DNA from: Niveispirillum sp943371025
GTDB lineage: Bacteria; Pseudomonadota; Alphaproteobacteria; Azospirillales; Azospirillaceae
Length of the DNA stretch: 64,000 nt
NCBI GenBank assembly: GCA_943371025.1
Contig: CALRTC020000001.1
Span: 124,001 to 188,000 of the forward strand
Direction: 5' to 3'
Shown here: piece after piece, positions 8,863 through 16,064 of the stretch
Layout of the letters: every line of letters starts with the position of its first letter
Numbering within the stretch: position 1 is the stretch's first letter
Made by a program: the position numbers and the translations under genes
The notes under the pieces: model-generated
What the model was told of the DNA's origin: nothing
What the model saw: the letters and a program-made list of their open reading frames with translations, nothing else
The model's database searches: none

Positions 8863-9114
8863 ATGAGCGACGCGATCAGGCAGATCAGGGCGCGGGCCCG
8901 GCGCAAGGCGGCGGGGCTGGTGCGGCTTGAATTCTGGGTTCCGGCAGAGCGCCGGGAAGAGGTACGGCTGGCGGTGCAGGCCCTGCTGGAGACGGAGGCG
9001 ACGGTGGTGCCCGCCGCACCTGCCGGCGCGGCGGGGATGCCGGAGGAGCCGCCCGTGCCCGTTGTGCAGCGACGCCAGCGTCTGATGACCGACATTGATG
9101 GGCTGCTGGACTGA
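8863..9114 (+). CDS. Hypothetical small basic protein
   Basis: Protein of 83 residues with an excellent ribosome site (AAGGGG 8 bases before ATG). The N-terminal half, RARRKAAGLVRLEFWVPAE then a helix to about residue 45, resembles short ribbon-helix-helix or MazE-like small proteins in which a basic helix leads into a 'GLVRLEFWVP' strand. The C-terminal half is Pro/Ala-rich and probably flexible. No partner toxin is adjacent, so I do not call it an antitoxin. It converges on the solute-binding protein gene with 13 bases between. Confidence 0.5.
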   Translation: MSDAIRQIRARARRKAAGLVRLEFWVPAERREEVRLAVQALLETEATVVPAAPAGAAGMPEEPPVPVVQRRQRLMTDIDGLLD

Positions 9115-9127
9115 CGGGACCGCGCCG

Positions 9128-9940
9128 TTACCGCCGGGGCGTGCCATTCATGATGGTGCCCATGGTGCCAGCGCCCGGGACGGGCTGGCCCAGGCGGGTG
9201 CGCATGACTGTCAGGCTGCCATCCTCTTCCAGGGAAAGCAGCGCGTTGTCCACCTCCGCAACCGACAGGTCGCTGGCTGGGCTGATCAGGCAGCTGCGTT
9301 CCCGTGTGGCGATGGTGATTGGTTCCGGCCGCGCCATCCGGGCCAGGGCGGGTTCCCGTTTGATGGAATCCAACCAGGCCAGCCGCGGCATGATCACGGC
9401 GTCCACGCGTCCGCCGCCCAATTTGCGAAGGTTGCTTTCCGCGTTACGGGCATCGACCCGTTCCGCTTTGCCGGTGCGGAACAGGTCCTCGATCTCCGGT
9501 GGGTAGATATAGCCCAGCACCGTTCCGACCCGCCTGCCTGCCAGGATTGAGGAACTGATTTCTCCCGTCACAGTCGCGGACAGGATCACGACGTCATCAT
9601 CGGTAAACAGGCCGCGGGAAAACCGATCGGCGGAAAAGCCGGGATAATATTGTCGCGCCGCCATGCAGTAGGCGTCGACCGAGCCGGCCGTCAATTCGGC
9701 AGAGATGCGGTTGCGGGGAACAAAACGGAAGGCGGCTTCCCGTCCCAGCCGCTGGGCCAATGTCTGCCCCAGTTCCTTGATGAAGCCACCTTCCAGCCGG
9801 TCCTGCCGGATCACGGCATAGGGGGCCTCGTTATGGTCGCCATAGGCGAAGATCATCAAACGGTTCTGTGCCAGACTGGGAAAGGATGGCAGCACGGTGA
9901 GCAAAACCGCCAAGGCCATGGCTCCACGCCGCAAGAACAT
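9128..9940 (-). CDS. Orphan periplasmic solute-binding protein (SBP family 3-like)
   Basis: Secreted protein of 270 residues with a signal peptide (residues 1-25, ending PSLAQ). The body follows the amino-acid-type binding protein fold: YGDHNEAPYAVI, then GGFIKELGQTLAQRLG, then the domain-2 stretch LAGRRVGTVLGYIYP. The canonical ligand-binding Arg and Asp are not obvious. No permease or ATPase gene is nearby, so it may feed a distant ABC transporter or act as a sensor or chaperone, as many orphan family members do. The frame extends to 9985, but AAGGGG lies 6 bases before the ATG at 9940 (ATG 9946 is also possible). Confidence 0.7.
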   Translation of the reverse strand: MFLRRGAMALAVLLTVLPSFPSLAQNRLMIFAYGDHNEAPYAVIRQDRLEGGFIKELGQTLAQRLGREAAFRFVPRNRISAELTAGSVDAYCMAARQYYPGFSADRFSRGLFTDDDVVILSATVTGEISSSILAGRRVGTVLGYIYPPEIEDLFRTGKAERVDARNAESNLRKLGGGRVDAVIMPRLAWLDSIKREPALARMARPEPITIATRERSCLISPASDLSVAEVDNALLSLEEDGSLTVMRTRLGQPVPGAGTMGTIMNGTPRR

Positions 9941-10046
9941 CCCCATCCCCTTACTGTCACGCCATCCGGATGGCGCGTCACGCATTCACTATTACTTTAG
10001 TGACGTTCGGCGGTGGGTGGGAGAAATTTTTTTACCGATTCCGGGC

Positions 10047-10427
10047 TCAGGACGTTTTACCTGTCCCATCCTTGGCCATTCCGCCCGATCGCAGCGCATG
10101 CAGTAGCAGGTAGCCGGCGCCGATCATGCCGGGAAAGGCAGCAACCGCCAGCAAGGGGCGGACGGCCAGTTCCTGGCCGATGAACTGTGAGGCGATGCCG
10201 ATGGCCAGGGCTACCGCGATGAACAGAACGCCACGCCGCAGGTCGGACCCGGTGCTGGTCAATTGTGCGGCCATGGCGGCCGCCGTCTGCTGATCCAGCC
10301 CGCCGGCCTTGTCCACGATGCCGCGCACGGTGTCTGTGACCGATTGTCGCGCACGGAAATTCAGATAAAGGGCGGCGATGACGATGATGGTCACGCTGCT
10401 GAACACGATCAGAACATCAACATCCAT
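10047..10427 (-). CDS. Small membrane protein, DUF6249-like
   Basis: Protein of 126 residues with three hydrophobic helices: residues 5-23, about 66-84 and 88-107. Between helices 1 and 2 is a charged stretch (FRARQSVTDTVRGIVDKAGG). The arrangement, and the helix pair beginning 'DLRRGVLFIAVALAIGIAS', resembles the DUF6249 family, often found near ECF sigma factors; no sigma gene is here. ATG at 10427 is preferred because GGGGGA lies 7 bases upstream; the in-frame GTG at 10442 overlaps that ribosome site. Function unknown. Confidence 0.6.
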   Translation of the reverse strand: MDVDVLIVFSSVTIIVIAALYLNFRARQSVTDTVRGIVDKAGGLDQQTAAAMAAQLTSTGSDLRRGVLFIAVALAIGIASQFIGQELAVRPLLAVAAFPGMIGAGYLLLHALRSGGMAKDGTGKTS

Positions 10428-10554
10428 TGCGCCGTCCCCCACATCTGATCAGCCCCGTTCAACAAGAAACGCGAATGTTGCTGGACGCAAGGAGCGGGTT
10501 CCAGGCGAGGGGGCCATTTCCCCGGTGCCGCAAGGTACCGGCACGAGCCTGGGG

Positions 10555-11058
10555 TCAGTGCTTGCCCTTGTTGGTCAGCTTGTCCAGCGCGCCCATCAGC
10601 ACGGCGGAGATGACGAAGGTCAGATGGATGATGACCAGCCAGAACAGCTTGTCATTGCCCACCTTATCCGCGTCCATGAAGCTTTTCAGCAGATGGATGG
10701 AGGAGATGGCGACGATGGAGGCAGCCACCTTCACCTTCAGCGAGCCGCTGTCCAGCTTGCCCAGCCAGGACAGTTTCTCCTCATGATCGCCCAGGTCGAT
10801 GCGCGAGACGAAATTTTCGTACCCGCTCAGCATCACCATGACCACCAGGGATGCGACCAGGGTCAGGTCAACCAGCCCCAGGGCGGCCAGGATCAGGTCG
10901 GCATCACTGGCGCCGAACACCGCATATTCGAACAGGTGATAGAGTTCGATGCAGAAGCGGATGCTGAAAGCCACCAGCACGAAGGAGAGGCACAGATATA
11001 CCGGCACCAGCAGCCAGCGGCTGCCGTAAAGGGCCCGTTCAATCAGGCGTTCCAACAC
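10555..11058 (-). CDS. UPF0114 (YqhA-like) membrane protein
   Basis: Protein of 167 residues, the usual UPF0114/YqhA length. It begins near 'LERLIERALYGSRWLLVPVY', which is characteristic of the family, and has four predicted helices. A conserved acidic block (SRIDLGDHEEKLSW) precedes SGSLKVKVAASIVAISSIHLLK. The GTG at 11058 has a perfect GGAGG 7 bases upstream, so the longer frame to 11130 is not used. The family sits in the inner membrane; its biochemical role is not established. It is transcribed away from the guanidine operon. Confidence 0.85.
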   Translation of the reverse strand: MLERLIERALYGSRWLLVPVYLCLSFVLVAFSIRFCIELYHLFEYAVFGASDADLILAALGLVDLTLVASLVVMVMLSGYENFVSRIDLGDHEEKLSWLGKLDSGSLKVKVAASIVAISSIHLLKSFMDADKVGNDKLFWLVIIHLTFVISAVLMGALDKLTNKGKH

Positions 11059-11254
11059 GTCGTGGCCTCCGTCAATGTACGCTTGGGCATGGGGTTGCAA
11101 TGACCCAAAGCCGGTCCCCTTGTCAACCATTCCGGGCGGGATTGGCCGGTGCTCAATATTTGGGCGGATTGCATCTTGATCCTGCCCTTATCGGCGCCAG
11201 TTTCAGGCGGCGATCACCGGAATCCGCCCGTACTGGACTGGCACGGCGATTGCT

Positions 11255-11392
11255 GCTATGCGGCAATGGTGGCTAGGGTTCCGGCGGCGTCCGACAGACG
11301 CGGTGACTGGTCCGAGAGCTGCCGCCCGGTCCCGCCAGATCATCTGGCCCGGCCGGGTACACGGCGGGACAAAAGCCCGGGAGATCGAGGAG
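11255..11392 (+). promoter_or_regulatory. Guanidine-I riboswitch (ykkC class)
   Basis: Leader RNA with the three signature blocks of the ykkC/guanidine-I aptamer in the right order: CTAGGGTTCCG (11273-11283), ACTGGTCCGAGAG (11306-11318) and ACACGGCGGGAC followed by AAAAGCCCGGGAGA (11359-11384). The family binds guanidinium and turns on genes for its export or breakdown. It lies 60-200 bases upstream of the ABC binding-protein gene, so it should induce the transporter and carboxylase operon when guanidine accumulates. Outer boundaries are approximate because the P1 ends are not sharply defined. Confidence 0.93.
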
Positions 11393-11438
11393 GGTTGGCG
11401 CCCCCGTTCGGTCTCCGCCAACCCCCAAACCGGTTTGG
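11392..11438 (+). promoter_or_regulatory. Probable expression platform of the riboswitch
   Basis: Directly after the aptamer core, GGGTTGGCG (11392-11400) pairs perfectly with CGCCAACCC (11416-11424) around a 15-nt loop, followed by the perfect 14-bp palindrome CCAAACCGGTTTGG (11425-11438). There is no T-tract, so it is not a classic terminator. It may be a Rho-dependent or translation-control switch; the ribosome site AAGGGG is only 8 bases further on. Confidence 0.6.
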
Positions 11439-11454
11439 AACCATAAGGGGTTGG

Positions 11455-12531
11455 ATGATGAAGACGCGCCGCTTCCTTGGAAAATTGACCGCCGGGCTGA
11501 TTGCCGCCTCGCTCCTCTCGGTCCCGGCGCTGGCCGCGCCGAAGAAGGACTTCAAGCTGGCATGGTCGATCTATGCCGGCTGGATGCCCTGGCAGTATGC
11601 CGCCGAACACGGCATCGTGAAGAAATGGGCCGACAAATACGGCATCGGCATCGAGGTGGTACAGTTCAACGATTATGTTGAAAGCATCAACCAGTACACG
11701 GCCGGCGCCTTTGATGCCGTGACCGTGACCAATATGGACACGTTGTCGATCCCGGCCGCCGGTGGTGTCGACACCACCGCCGTCATCGTCGGTGACTTCT
11801 CCAACGGCAATGATGCCGTCATCCTGAAGGGCAAGGGCAGCCTGGCCGATATCAAGGGCCAGAAGGTCAATCTGGTGGAATTCTCCGTCTCCCACTATCT
11901 GCTGGCCCGCGCGCTGGAGACGGTCAAGCTGACGGAGAAGAAGGACGTCAAGGTCGTCTCCACCTCCGACGCCGACATGGTCGCCGCCTGGGCCACGCCC
12001 GACGTGACGGCGGTTGTGACCTGGAACCCGCTGGTGGCGGAAATCCTGGGCACGCCGAACGCCAAGAAGGTGTTCGACAGCAGCCAGATCCCCGGTGAGA
12101 TCATCGACCTGACGGTGGCCAATACCGACACGCTGAAGGACAACCCCGCCTTCGGCAAGGCGCTGGCCGGCATCTGGTACGAAACCATGGCCGTGATGTC
12201 GGCGGAAAACGAGGCCGGCAAGTCCGCGCGCGCCGCCATGGGCAAGGCGTCGGGCACCGATCTGGCCGGGTATGAGGCGCAGTTGAAGGCCACGCGCATG
12301 TTCTACAAGCCGGCGGAAGCCCTGGCGTTTGTGCGCGGGCCGGAGCCGAAGGCGACCATGCAGAAGGTGGCGGGATTCCTGTTCGACCATGGCCTGCTGG
12401 GCAATGGTGCGCCGTCGGCCGAAGCGGTGGGCATCGAATTTCCGGGCGGTGCCCTCTATGGCAACCCGAAATTCGTGAAGTTCCGCTTCAGCGACACCTA
12501 CATGGCCGCCGCGGCCGAGGGGAAGCTGTAA
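11455..12531 (+). CDS. ABC transporter periplasmic binding protein (guanidine/urea-carboxylase type)
   Basis: Secreted binding protein of 358 residues. It belongs to the NitT/TauT-like group found with urea/guanidine carboxylase genes. Signal peptide is residues 1-28 (ending PALAA). The mature part starts with the strand KLAWSIYAGWMPWQYAAEHGI, typical of this group, and contains the EFSVSHYLLARAL hinge region. ATG 11455 or 11458 both follow AAGGGG; the longer frame from 11149 would read through the riboswitch and is rejected. Because of the guanidine-I riboswitch, the likely ligand is guanidinium or a guanidine derivative rather than urea. A large hairpin follows the stop. Confidence 0.88.
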   Translation: MMKTRRFLGKLTAGLIAASLLSVPALAAPKKDFKLAWSIYAGWMPWQYAAEHGIVKKWADKYGIGIEVVQFNDYVESINQYTAGAFDAVTVTNMDTLSIPAAGGVDTTAVIVGDFSNGNDAVILKGKGSLADIKGQKVNLVEFSVSHYLLARALETVKLTEKKDVKVVSTSDADMVAAWATPDVTAVVTWNPLVAEILGTPNAKKVFDSSQIPGEIIDLTVANTDTLKDNPAFGKALAGIWYETMAVMSAENEAGKSARAAMGKASGTDLAGYEAQLKATRMFYKPAEALAFVRGPEPKATMQKVAGFLFDHGLLGNGAPSAEAVGIEFPGGALYGNPKFVKFRFSDTYMAAAAEGKL

Positions 12532-12546
12532 GGGCGGATGGATGAT

Positions 12547-12635
12547 GTAGGTCGCGGGTGAGCGTCCAGCGAACCCCGACGGATATTGGCACCGTCGCTT
12601 GTCGGGGTTCGGCCGTCGCCTCACCCACGACCTAC
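12547..12635. repeat. Nested palindrome between binding-protein and permease genes
   Basis: Outer arms at 12547-12562 and 12620-12635 match in 15 of 16 bases. Inner arms CGAACCCCGAC (12570-12580) and GTCGGGGTTCG (12601-12611) match perfectly, with a further 5-bp stem inside. The RNA would fold into one long hairpin. In ABC operons, hairpins here often protect the binding-protein message; a REP-like mobile palindrome is the alternative. Confidence 0.8.
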
Positions 12636-12656
12636 GCTTCTGCAAGGACACGCCCC

Positions 12657-13478
12657 ATGCGCCTGATCAACCGAAGGCCCGACCGGACAAGCTGGATGAT
12701 GCTGGCGGCACTGCCCTTTGTCGCGGTGCTGGCGGCCTATGCCCTGGGCTCTGCCGTAAGGCTGGCCGATAATCCGGCCGACAAGCTGTTGCCGGGTCTC
12801 GCATCCTTCGCCGACGCCATCGACCGTATGGCGTTCACAGCGGACAAGCGCACGGGCGACGTGCTGCTGTGGCTGGACACGGGCGCGTCGCTGGCCCGGC
12901 TGTTCGCGGGCATCGCCATCGCGTCGGGTGGCGGGCTGCTGGTGGGTATGGCGGCGGGGCTGCTGCCGCATGTGCGGGCCACGCTGTCGCCCTTTGTCAC
13001 CGTCATCTCCATGGTGCCGCCGCTGGCCATCCTGCCCATCCTGTTCATCATGGTGGGATTGGGGGAGGCGTCGAAGGTGACGCTGATCGTCATCGGCGTG
13101 CTGCCCTGCCTGATCCGCGACCTGATGCTGAAGATCGATGATCTGCCGCGTCAGCAATTCATCAAGGCGCAGACGCTGGGCGCCAATAGCTGGACGATTG
13201 CCATCCGGGTGGTGCTGCCCCAGATCCTGCCGCGTCTGATTGACAGTATCCGGCTGAATCTGGGTCCGGCCTGGCTGTTCCTGATCTCGGCAGAGGCCAT
13301 CGCCAGCGAAAGCGGGCTGGGCTACCGCATCTTCCTGGTCCGGCGCTATCTGGCCATGGATGTCATCCTGCCCTATGTCGCCTGGATCACGCTGCTTTGC
13401 TTCCTGATGGATCTGGCATTGCGGGTGGTGCAGCGCCGGGCCTTCCCCTGGTTTGCGGATGCGAGGGCCGGCGCATGA
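12657..13478 (+). CDS. ABC transporter permease (guanidine uptake)
   Basis: Inner-membrane permease of 273 residues with about six helices. The BPD_transp_1 region spans residues 90-265, with the EAA-like loop around FIKAQTLGANSWTIAIRVVLPQILPRLID that docks the ATPase. The start ATG has AAGGA 9 bases upstream; the longer frame from 12558 runs through the palindrome and is rejected. It overlaps the ATPase gene by ATGA. The group matches permeases in urea/guanidine carboxylase loci. Confidence 0.9.
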   Translation: MRLINRRPDRTSWMMLAALPFVAVLAAYALGSAVRLADNPADKLLPGLASFADAIDRMAFTADKRTGDVLLWLDTGASLARLFAGIAIASGGGLLVGMAAGLLPHVRATLSPFVTVISMVPPLAILPILFIMVGLGEASKVTLIVIGVLPCLIRDLMLKIDDLPRQQFIKAQTLGANSWTIAIRVVLPQILPRLIDSIRLNLGPAWLFLISAEAIASESGLGYRIFLVRRYLAMDVILPYVAWITLLCFLMDLALRVVQRRAFPWFADARAGA

Positions 13479-14299
13479 CCCAGATTTCCGTGCGCAATGT
13501 CTGGAAGGAATATGGCGAGCAGGTGGTTCTGGAACAGATCAACCTGGACATCGCGCCGCGTTCCTTCGTGGCCCTGGTCGGCCCGTCGGGCTGTGGCAAG
13601 ACCACGTTTCTGCGCATGCTGCTGTCACAGGAAACCCCGTCGCGGGGCGAGATCCTGATCGACGGCCAGCCCATTTCGCCCGAACCCGGCCCCGATCGGG
13701 GCGTGGTATTCCAGCGCTATTCCGTGTTCCCGCATCTGAGTGTGCTGGGCAATGTGCTGCTGGGGGCGGAATTGCAGAAGGGCGGCCTGTTCGGCCGGCT
13801 GTTCGGCGCCGCCCGCCGCAAGGCCAAGGAAGAGGCGGCGCAACTGCTGGACGCGGTCGGCTTGTCGCATGCGCTGGACAAGTACCCGGCGCAGTTGTCG
13901 GGCGGCATGCAGCAGCGGCTGGCCCTGGCCCAGGCCCTGATCGCGCGGCCCAAGGTCCTGCTGTTGGATGAACCGTTCGGGGCGCTGGACCCCGGCATCC
14001 GCGCCGATGTGCACAAGCTTATGCGCCAATTGTGGCACGACCATCCGATGACGGTGGTCATGGTCACCCATGATCTGTCGGAAGCCTTTCATCTGGGCAC
14101 CCGCGTCATCGCCTTTGACCGCCGCCGCAACCTGCCGGAAGAACGGCTGCGCTATGGCGCCAGCATCACCAACGATATCGAGGTCTGGCCCCGCCGCGTG
14201 GCCGGCCAGCCCGATTTCGGCAAGGAACCGCCCCGCCGGGACGACCCGGCCAAAACGGATGGGCAGACAGACCGGGACGACCCGGCCGACGCAGCGTGA
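13475..14299 (+). CDS. ABC transporter ATP-binding protein (guanidine uptake)
   Basis: Cytoplasmic ATPase of 274 residues powering the uptake system. Walker A is GPSGCGKTT (residues 36-44), signature LSGGMQQR (141-148), Walker B VLLLDEP (161-167) and the switch His199. A long C-terminal tail after residue 215, ending in Asp/Arg-rich repeats, is beyond the usual NitT/TauT ATPase core. The start overlaps the permease stop (ATGA), showing coupling; the deiminase subunit gene follows 13 bases later with a strong GAGGAGGGAG ribosome site. Confidence 0.93.
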   Translation: MTQISVRNVWKEYGEQVVLEQINLDIAPRSFVALVGPSGCGKTTFLRMLLSQETPSRGEILIDGQPISPEPGPDRGVVFQRYSVFPHLSVLGNVLLGAELQKGGLFGRLFGAARRKAKEEAAQLLDAVGLSHALDKYPAQLSGGMQQRLALAQALIARPKVLLLDEPFGALDPGIRADVHKLMRQLWHDHPMTVVMVTHDLSEAFHLGTRVIAFDRRRNLPEERLRYGASITNDIEVWPRRVAGQPDFGKEPPRRDDPAKTDGQTDRDDPADAA

Positions 14300-14312
14300 G
14301 GAGGGAGCGAGC

Positions 14313-15128
14313 ATGCCCCGCCAGACCCAAGAGCAGATCGCGGCCAACCGGGGCCGTTATCTGGAATTGAAATCCGCAGCCTCCGGCCGTGCGCCCCTGG
14401 TCCTGCCTCCGCCCAGTGCGCGGGGGTCGGCGTTGCCTGAGGGGGCGTCTGTGCGCCTGCGGGAGGAATTGCCCGGTGGCTGGTACTGGACCGGGGTGAT
14501 CCGGCGCGGGCAGGTGCTGCGCATCACCAACCCGGCCGCCACGCCGGGCGTGTCGCTGCTGGCCTGGAACCGCAACGACCCGTCGGAACGGTTCAACCAT
14601 GCCGACACGATCAAGATCCAGTGGACGGCGGCGCTGGGCAAGGGGCGGGTCCTGTTCTCCGACATGGGGCGTGTGCTGCTTTCCATCGTGGAGGATAGCT
14701 GCGGCCGACATGATACGGTGGTGGGTGGGTCCACCCCGGCCAGTGTCGCCCGTACCTATGGCCCCGACAGCGGCGTGCGCAATGCGCGCGACAATTTCAT
14801 GCTGGCGGCCGGCAAGCACGGCCTGACCCAGCGGGATATCCCACCCTGTATCAGCTTCTTTGCCCCCGTGAGCGTGACCGGTGACGGGCGATTTTCCTTT
14901 GATGCGGCGGGTGTGCAGCCGGGCGATTTCGTGTCGCTGCGGGCGGAGATGGATCTGATCCTGGCCGTATCCAACACTCCTCACCCGCTGGCCCCGGCCA
15001 CACCGCCGGTCCCCGTCGAACTGGTCATCCATGAGGTGCCGCCGGCCGCGGCCGATGATCTGTGCCGCACGGCCACGGCGGAAGCCGCGAGGGGCTTCGT
15101 CAATAATGATGCCTATCTGTCGGCCTGA
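14313..15128 (+). CDS. Carboxyguanidine deiminase, longer DUF1989 subunit (urea amidolyase-associated protein)
   Basis: DUF1989-family protein of 271 residues, formerly called urea amidolyase-associated protein. Work on homologues shows that the two associated proteins form carboxyguanidine deiminase (CgdAB), which converts carboxyguanidine to allophanate and ammonia. The conserved SCGRHDT motif gives Cys130, His133 and Asp134 as candidate metal or catalytic residues. A GNARDNF-like block (NARDNFMLAAGKHGL) and the DIPPCISFF strand are shared with its paralogue downstream. It lies 17 bases upstream of that partner, as expected for a heteromer. I do not assign A or B because I cannot separate the two by eye. 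Confidence 0.88.
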   Translation: MPRQTQEQIAANRGRYLELKSAASGRAPLVLPPPSARGSALPEGASVRLREELPGGWYWTGVIRRGQVLRITNPAATPGVSLLAWNRNDPSERFNHADTIKIQWTAALGKGRVLFSDMGRVLLSIVEDSCGRHDTVVGGSTPASVARTYGPDSGVRNARDNFMLAAGKHGLTQRDIPPCISFFAPVSVTGDGRFSFDAAGVQPGDFVSLRAEMDLILAVSNTPHPLAPATPPVPVELVIHEVPPAAADDLCRTATAEAARGFVNNDAYLSA

Positions 15129-15145
15129 GCGGGGAGGGAAGAACC

Positions 15146-15796
15146 ATGACCAGTCACAGCTTCACCCCTGTTTTGTCCGACCGTGATCCCGCCAGCGCCA
15201 TTCTGAACGAACTGGTGCCGGCCGAACATCCCTGGTCCGGCATTGTGCGCAAGGGTCAGGTGATCCGGATTGTCGACAGCGAGGGCTGTCAGGCCGTCGA
15301 TACGCTGTTCTACAGCCTAGATGATTTCAGCGAACGTTACAGCGCCCAGGACACAGTGCTGGCCCAGGGCACGCCCTATATCCAGGCGGGGTCGGTGCTT
15401 TATTCCAACCGTGGCAATGTCCTGGCCAGTGTCGTGGCCGATACGTGTGGCCGGCACGATACCTCGGCCGGCGCCTGTTCCTGCGAAAGCAATACGGTGC
15501 GGTTCGGGCATCATACGAAATACATGCATGCATGCCGGGAGAACTTCCTGATCGCCGTGACCCGTCACGGGATGGGCAAGCGCGATATCGTGCCCAACAT
15601 CAATTTCTTCATGAATGTGCCCATCGACCCCGATGGCACGCTGGCCATTGTCGATGGGGTGTCGTCGGCGGGTGACTATGTGGAACTGGTGGCGCAGCAG
15701 GATCTGCTCTGCGTCATTTCCAACTGTCCGCAGGTGAACAATCCCTGCAACGGTTTCGACCCCACGCCCATCCAGGTGGTGATCTGGGAAGGGTGA
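15146..15796 (+). CDS. Carboxyguanidine deiminase, shorter DUF1989 subunit (urea amidolyase-associated protein)
   Basis: Second DUF1989 subunit, 216 residues, paralogous to the preceding gene. TCGRHDTSAGACSC gives Cys101, His104 and Asp105 plus Cys111 and Cys113; Cys130 follows in YMHACRENF. The extra cysteines distinguish it from the longer subunit and may bind metal. Together the two act between guanidine carboxylase and allophanate hydrolase. GGGGAGGGAAG lies just before the ATG. A 196-bp palindromic element separates it from the carboxylase gene, an unusual break in an otherwise tight operon. Confidence 0.88.
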   Translation: MTSHSFTPVLSDRDPASAILNELVPAEHPWSGIVRKGQVIRIVDSEGCQAVDTLFYSLDDFSERYSAQDTVLAQGTPYIQAGSVLYSNRGNVLASVVADTCGRHDTSAGACSCESNTVRFGHHTKYMHACRENFLIAVTRHGMGKRDIVPNINFFMNVPIDPDGTLAIVDGVSSAGDYVELVAQQDLLCVISNCPQVNNPCNGFDPTPIQVVIWEG

Positions 15797-15821
15797 GGCG
15801 TGTCGCTGTCCCAGAATTAGA

Positions 15822-16017
15822 CCGTCACCCCGGCCTGCGCCCATAGGCGCTAAGTTAACCTTCTGCACTAGCCTGCCTCCCCCGCGAAAGCGGGGGTCCA
15901 GGAGCCAAGAGCACTGAAGCGCTGGCTCTTGTGGCCCCTGGACCCCCGCTTTCGCGGGGGAGGCAGGAAAGGTGAAGCCCCTAACTTAGCGCCTATGGGC
16001 CTGCGCCGGGGTGACGG
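15822..16017. repeat. Large nested inverted repeat inside the guanidine operon
   Basis: Outer arms: CCGTCACCCCGGC (15822-15834) pairs with GCCGGGGTGACGG (16005-16017). Next in, CCCATAGGCGCTAAGTTA on the left matches the complement of TAACTTAGCGCCTATGGG on the right. Inner arms around 15872-15902 and 15937-15967 (CCTGCCTCCCCCGCGAAAGC on the left) pair almost perfectly. The centre carries a further GAGCCA/TGGCTC pair. This REP/BIME-like structure shares its outer motif with the element at 22956-23073. Confidence 0.9.
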
Positions 16018-16028
16018 AAAAGATGCAC

Positions 16029-16044
16029 GAAGGGCATGCCCTTC
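16029..16044. promoter_or_regulatory. Perfect 16-bp palindrome ahead of the carboxylase ribosome site
   Basis: GAAGGGCATGCCCTTC is a perfect palindrome lying just before AAAGGA (16051-16056) and the ATG at 16065. It could form a small RNA hairpin or bind a dimeric protein. No role is known. Confidence 0.4.
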
Positions 16045-16064
16045 CTCCCAAAGGACCCCCCCCC

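Noticed and set aside
11149..11454. N-terminal extension of the binding-protein gene
   Set aside because: It would translate the guanidine-I riboswitch; the signal peptide and AAGGGG ribosome site place the start at 11455/11458.
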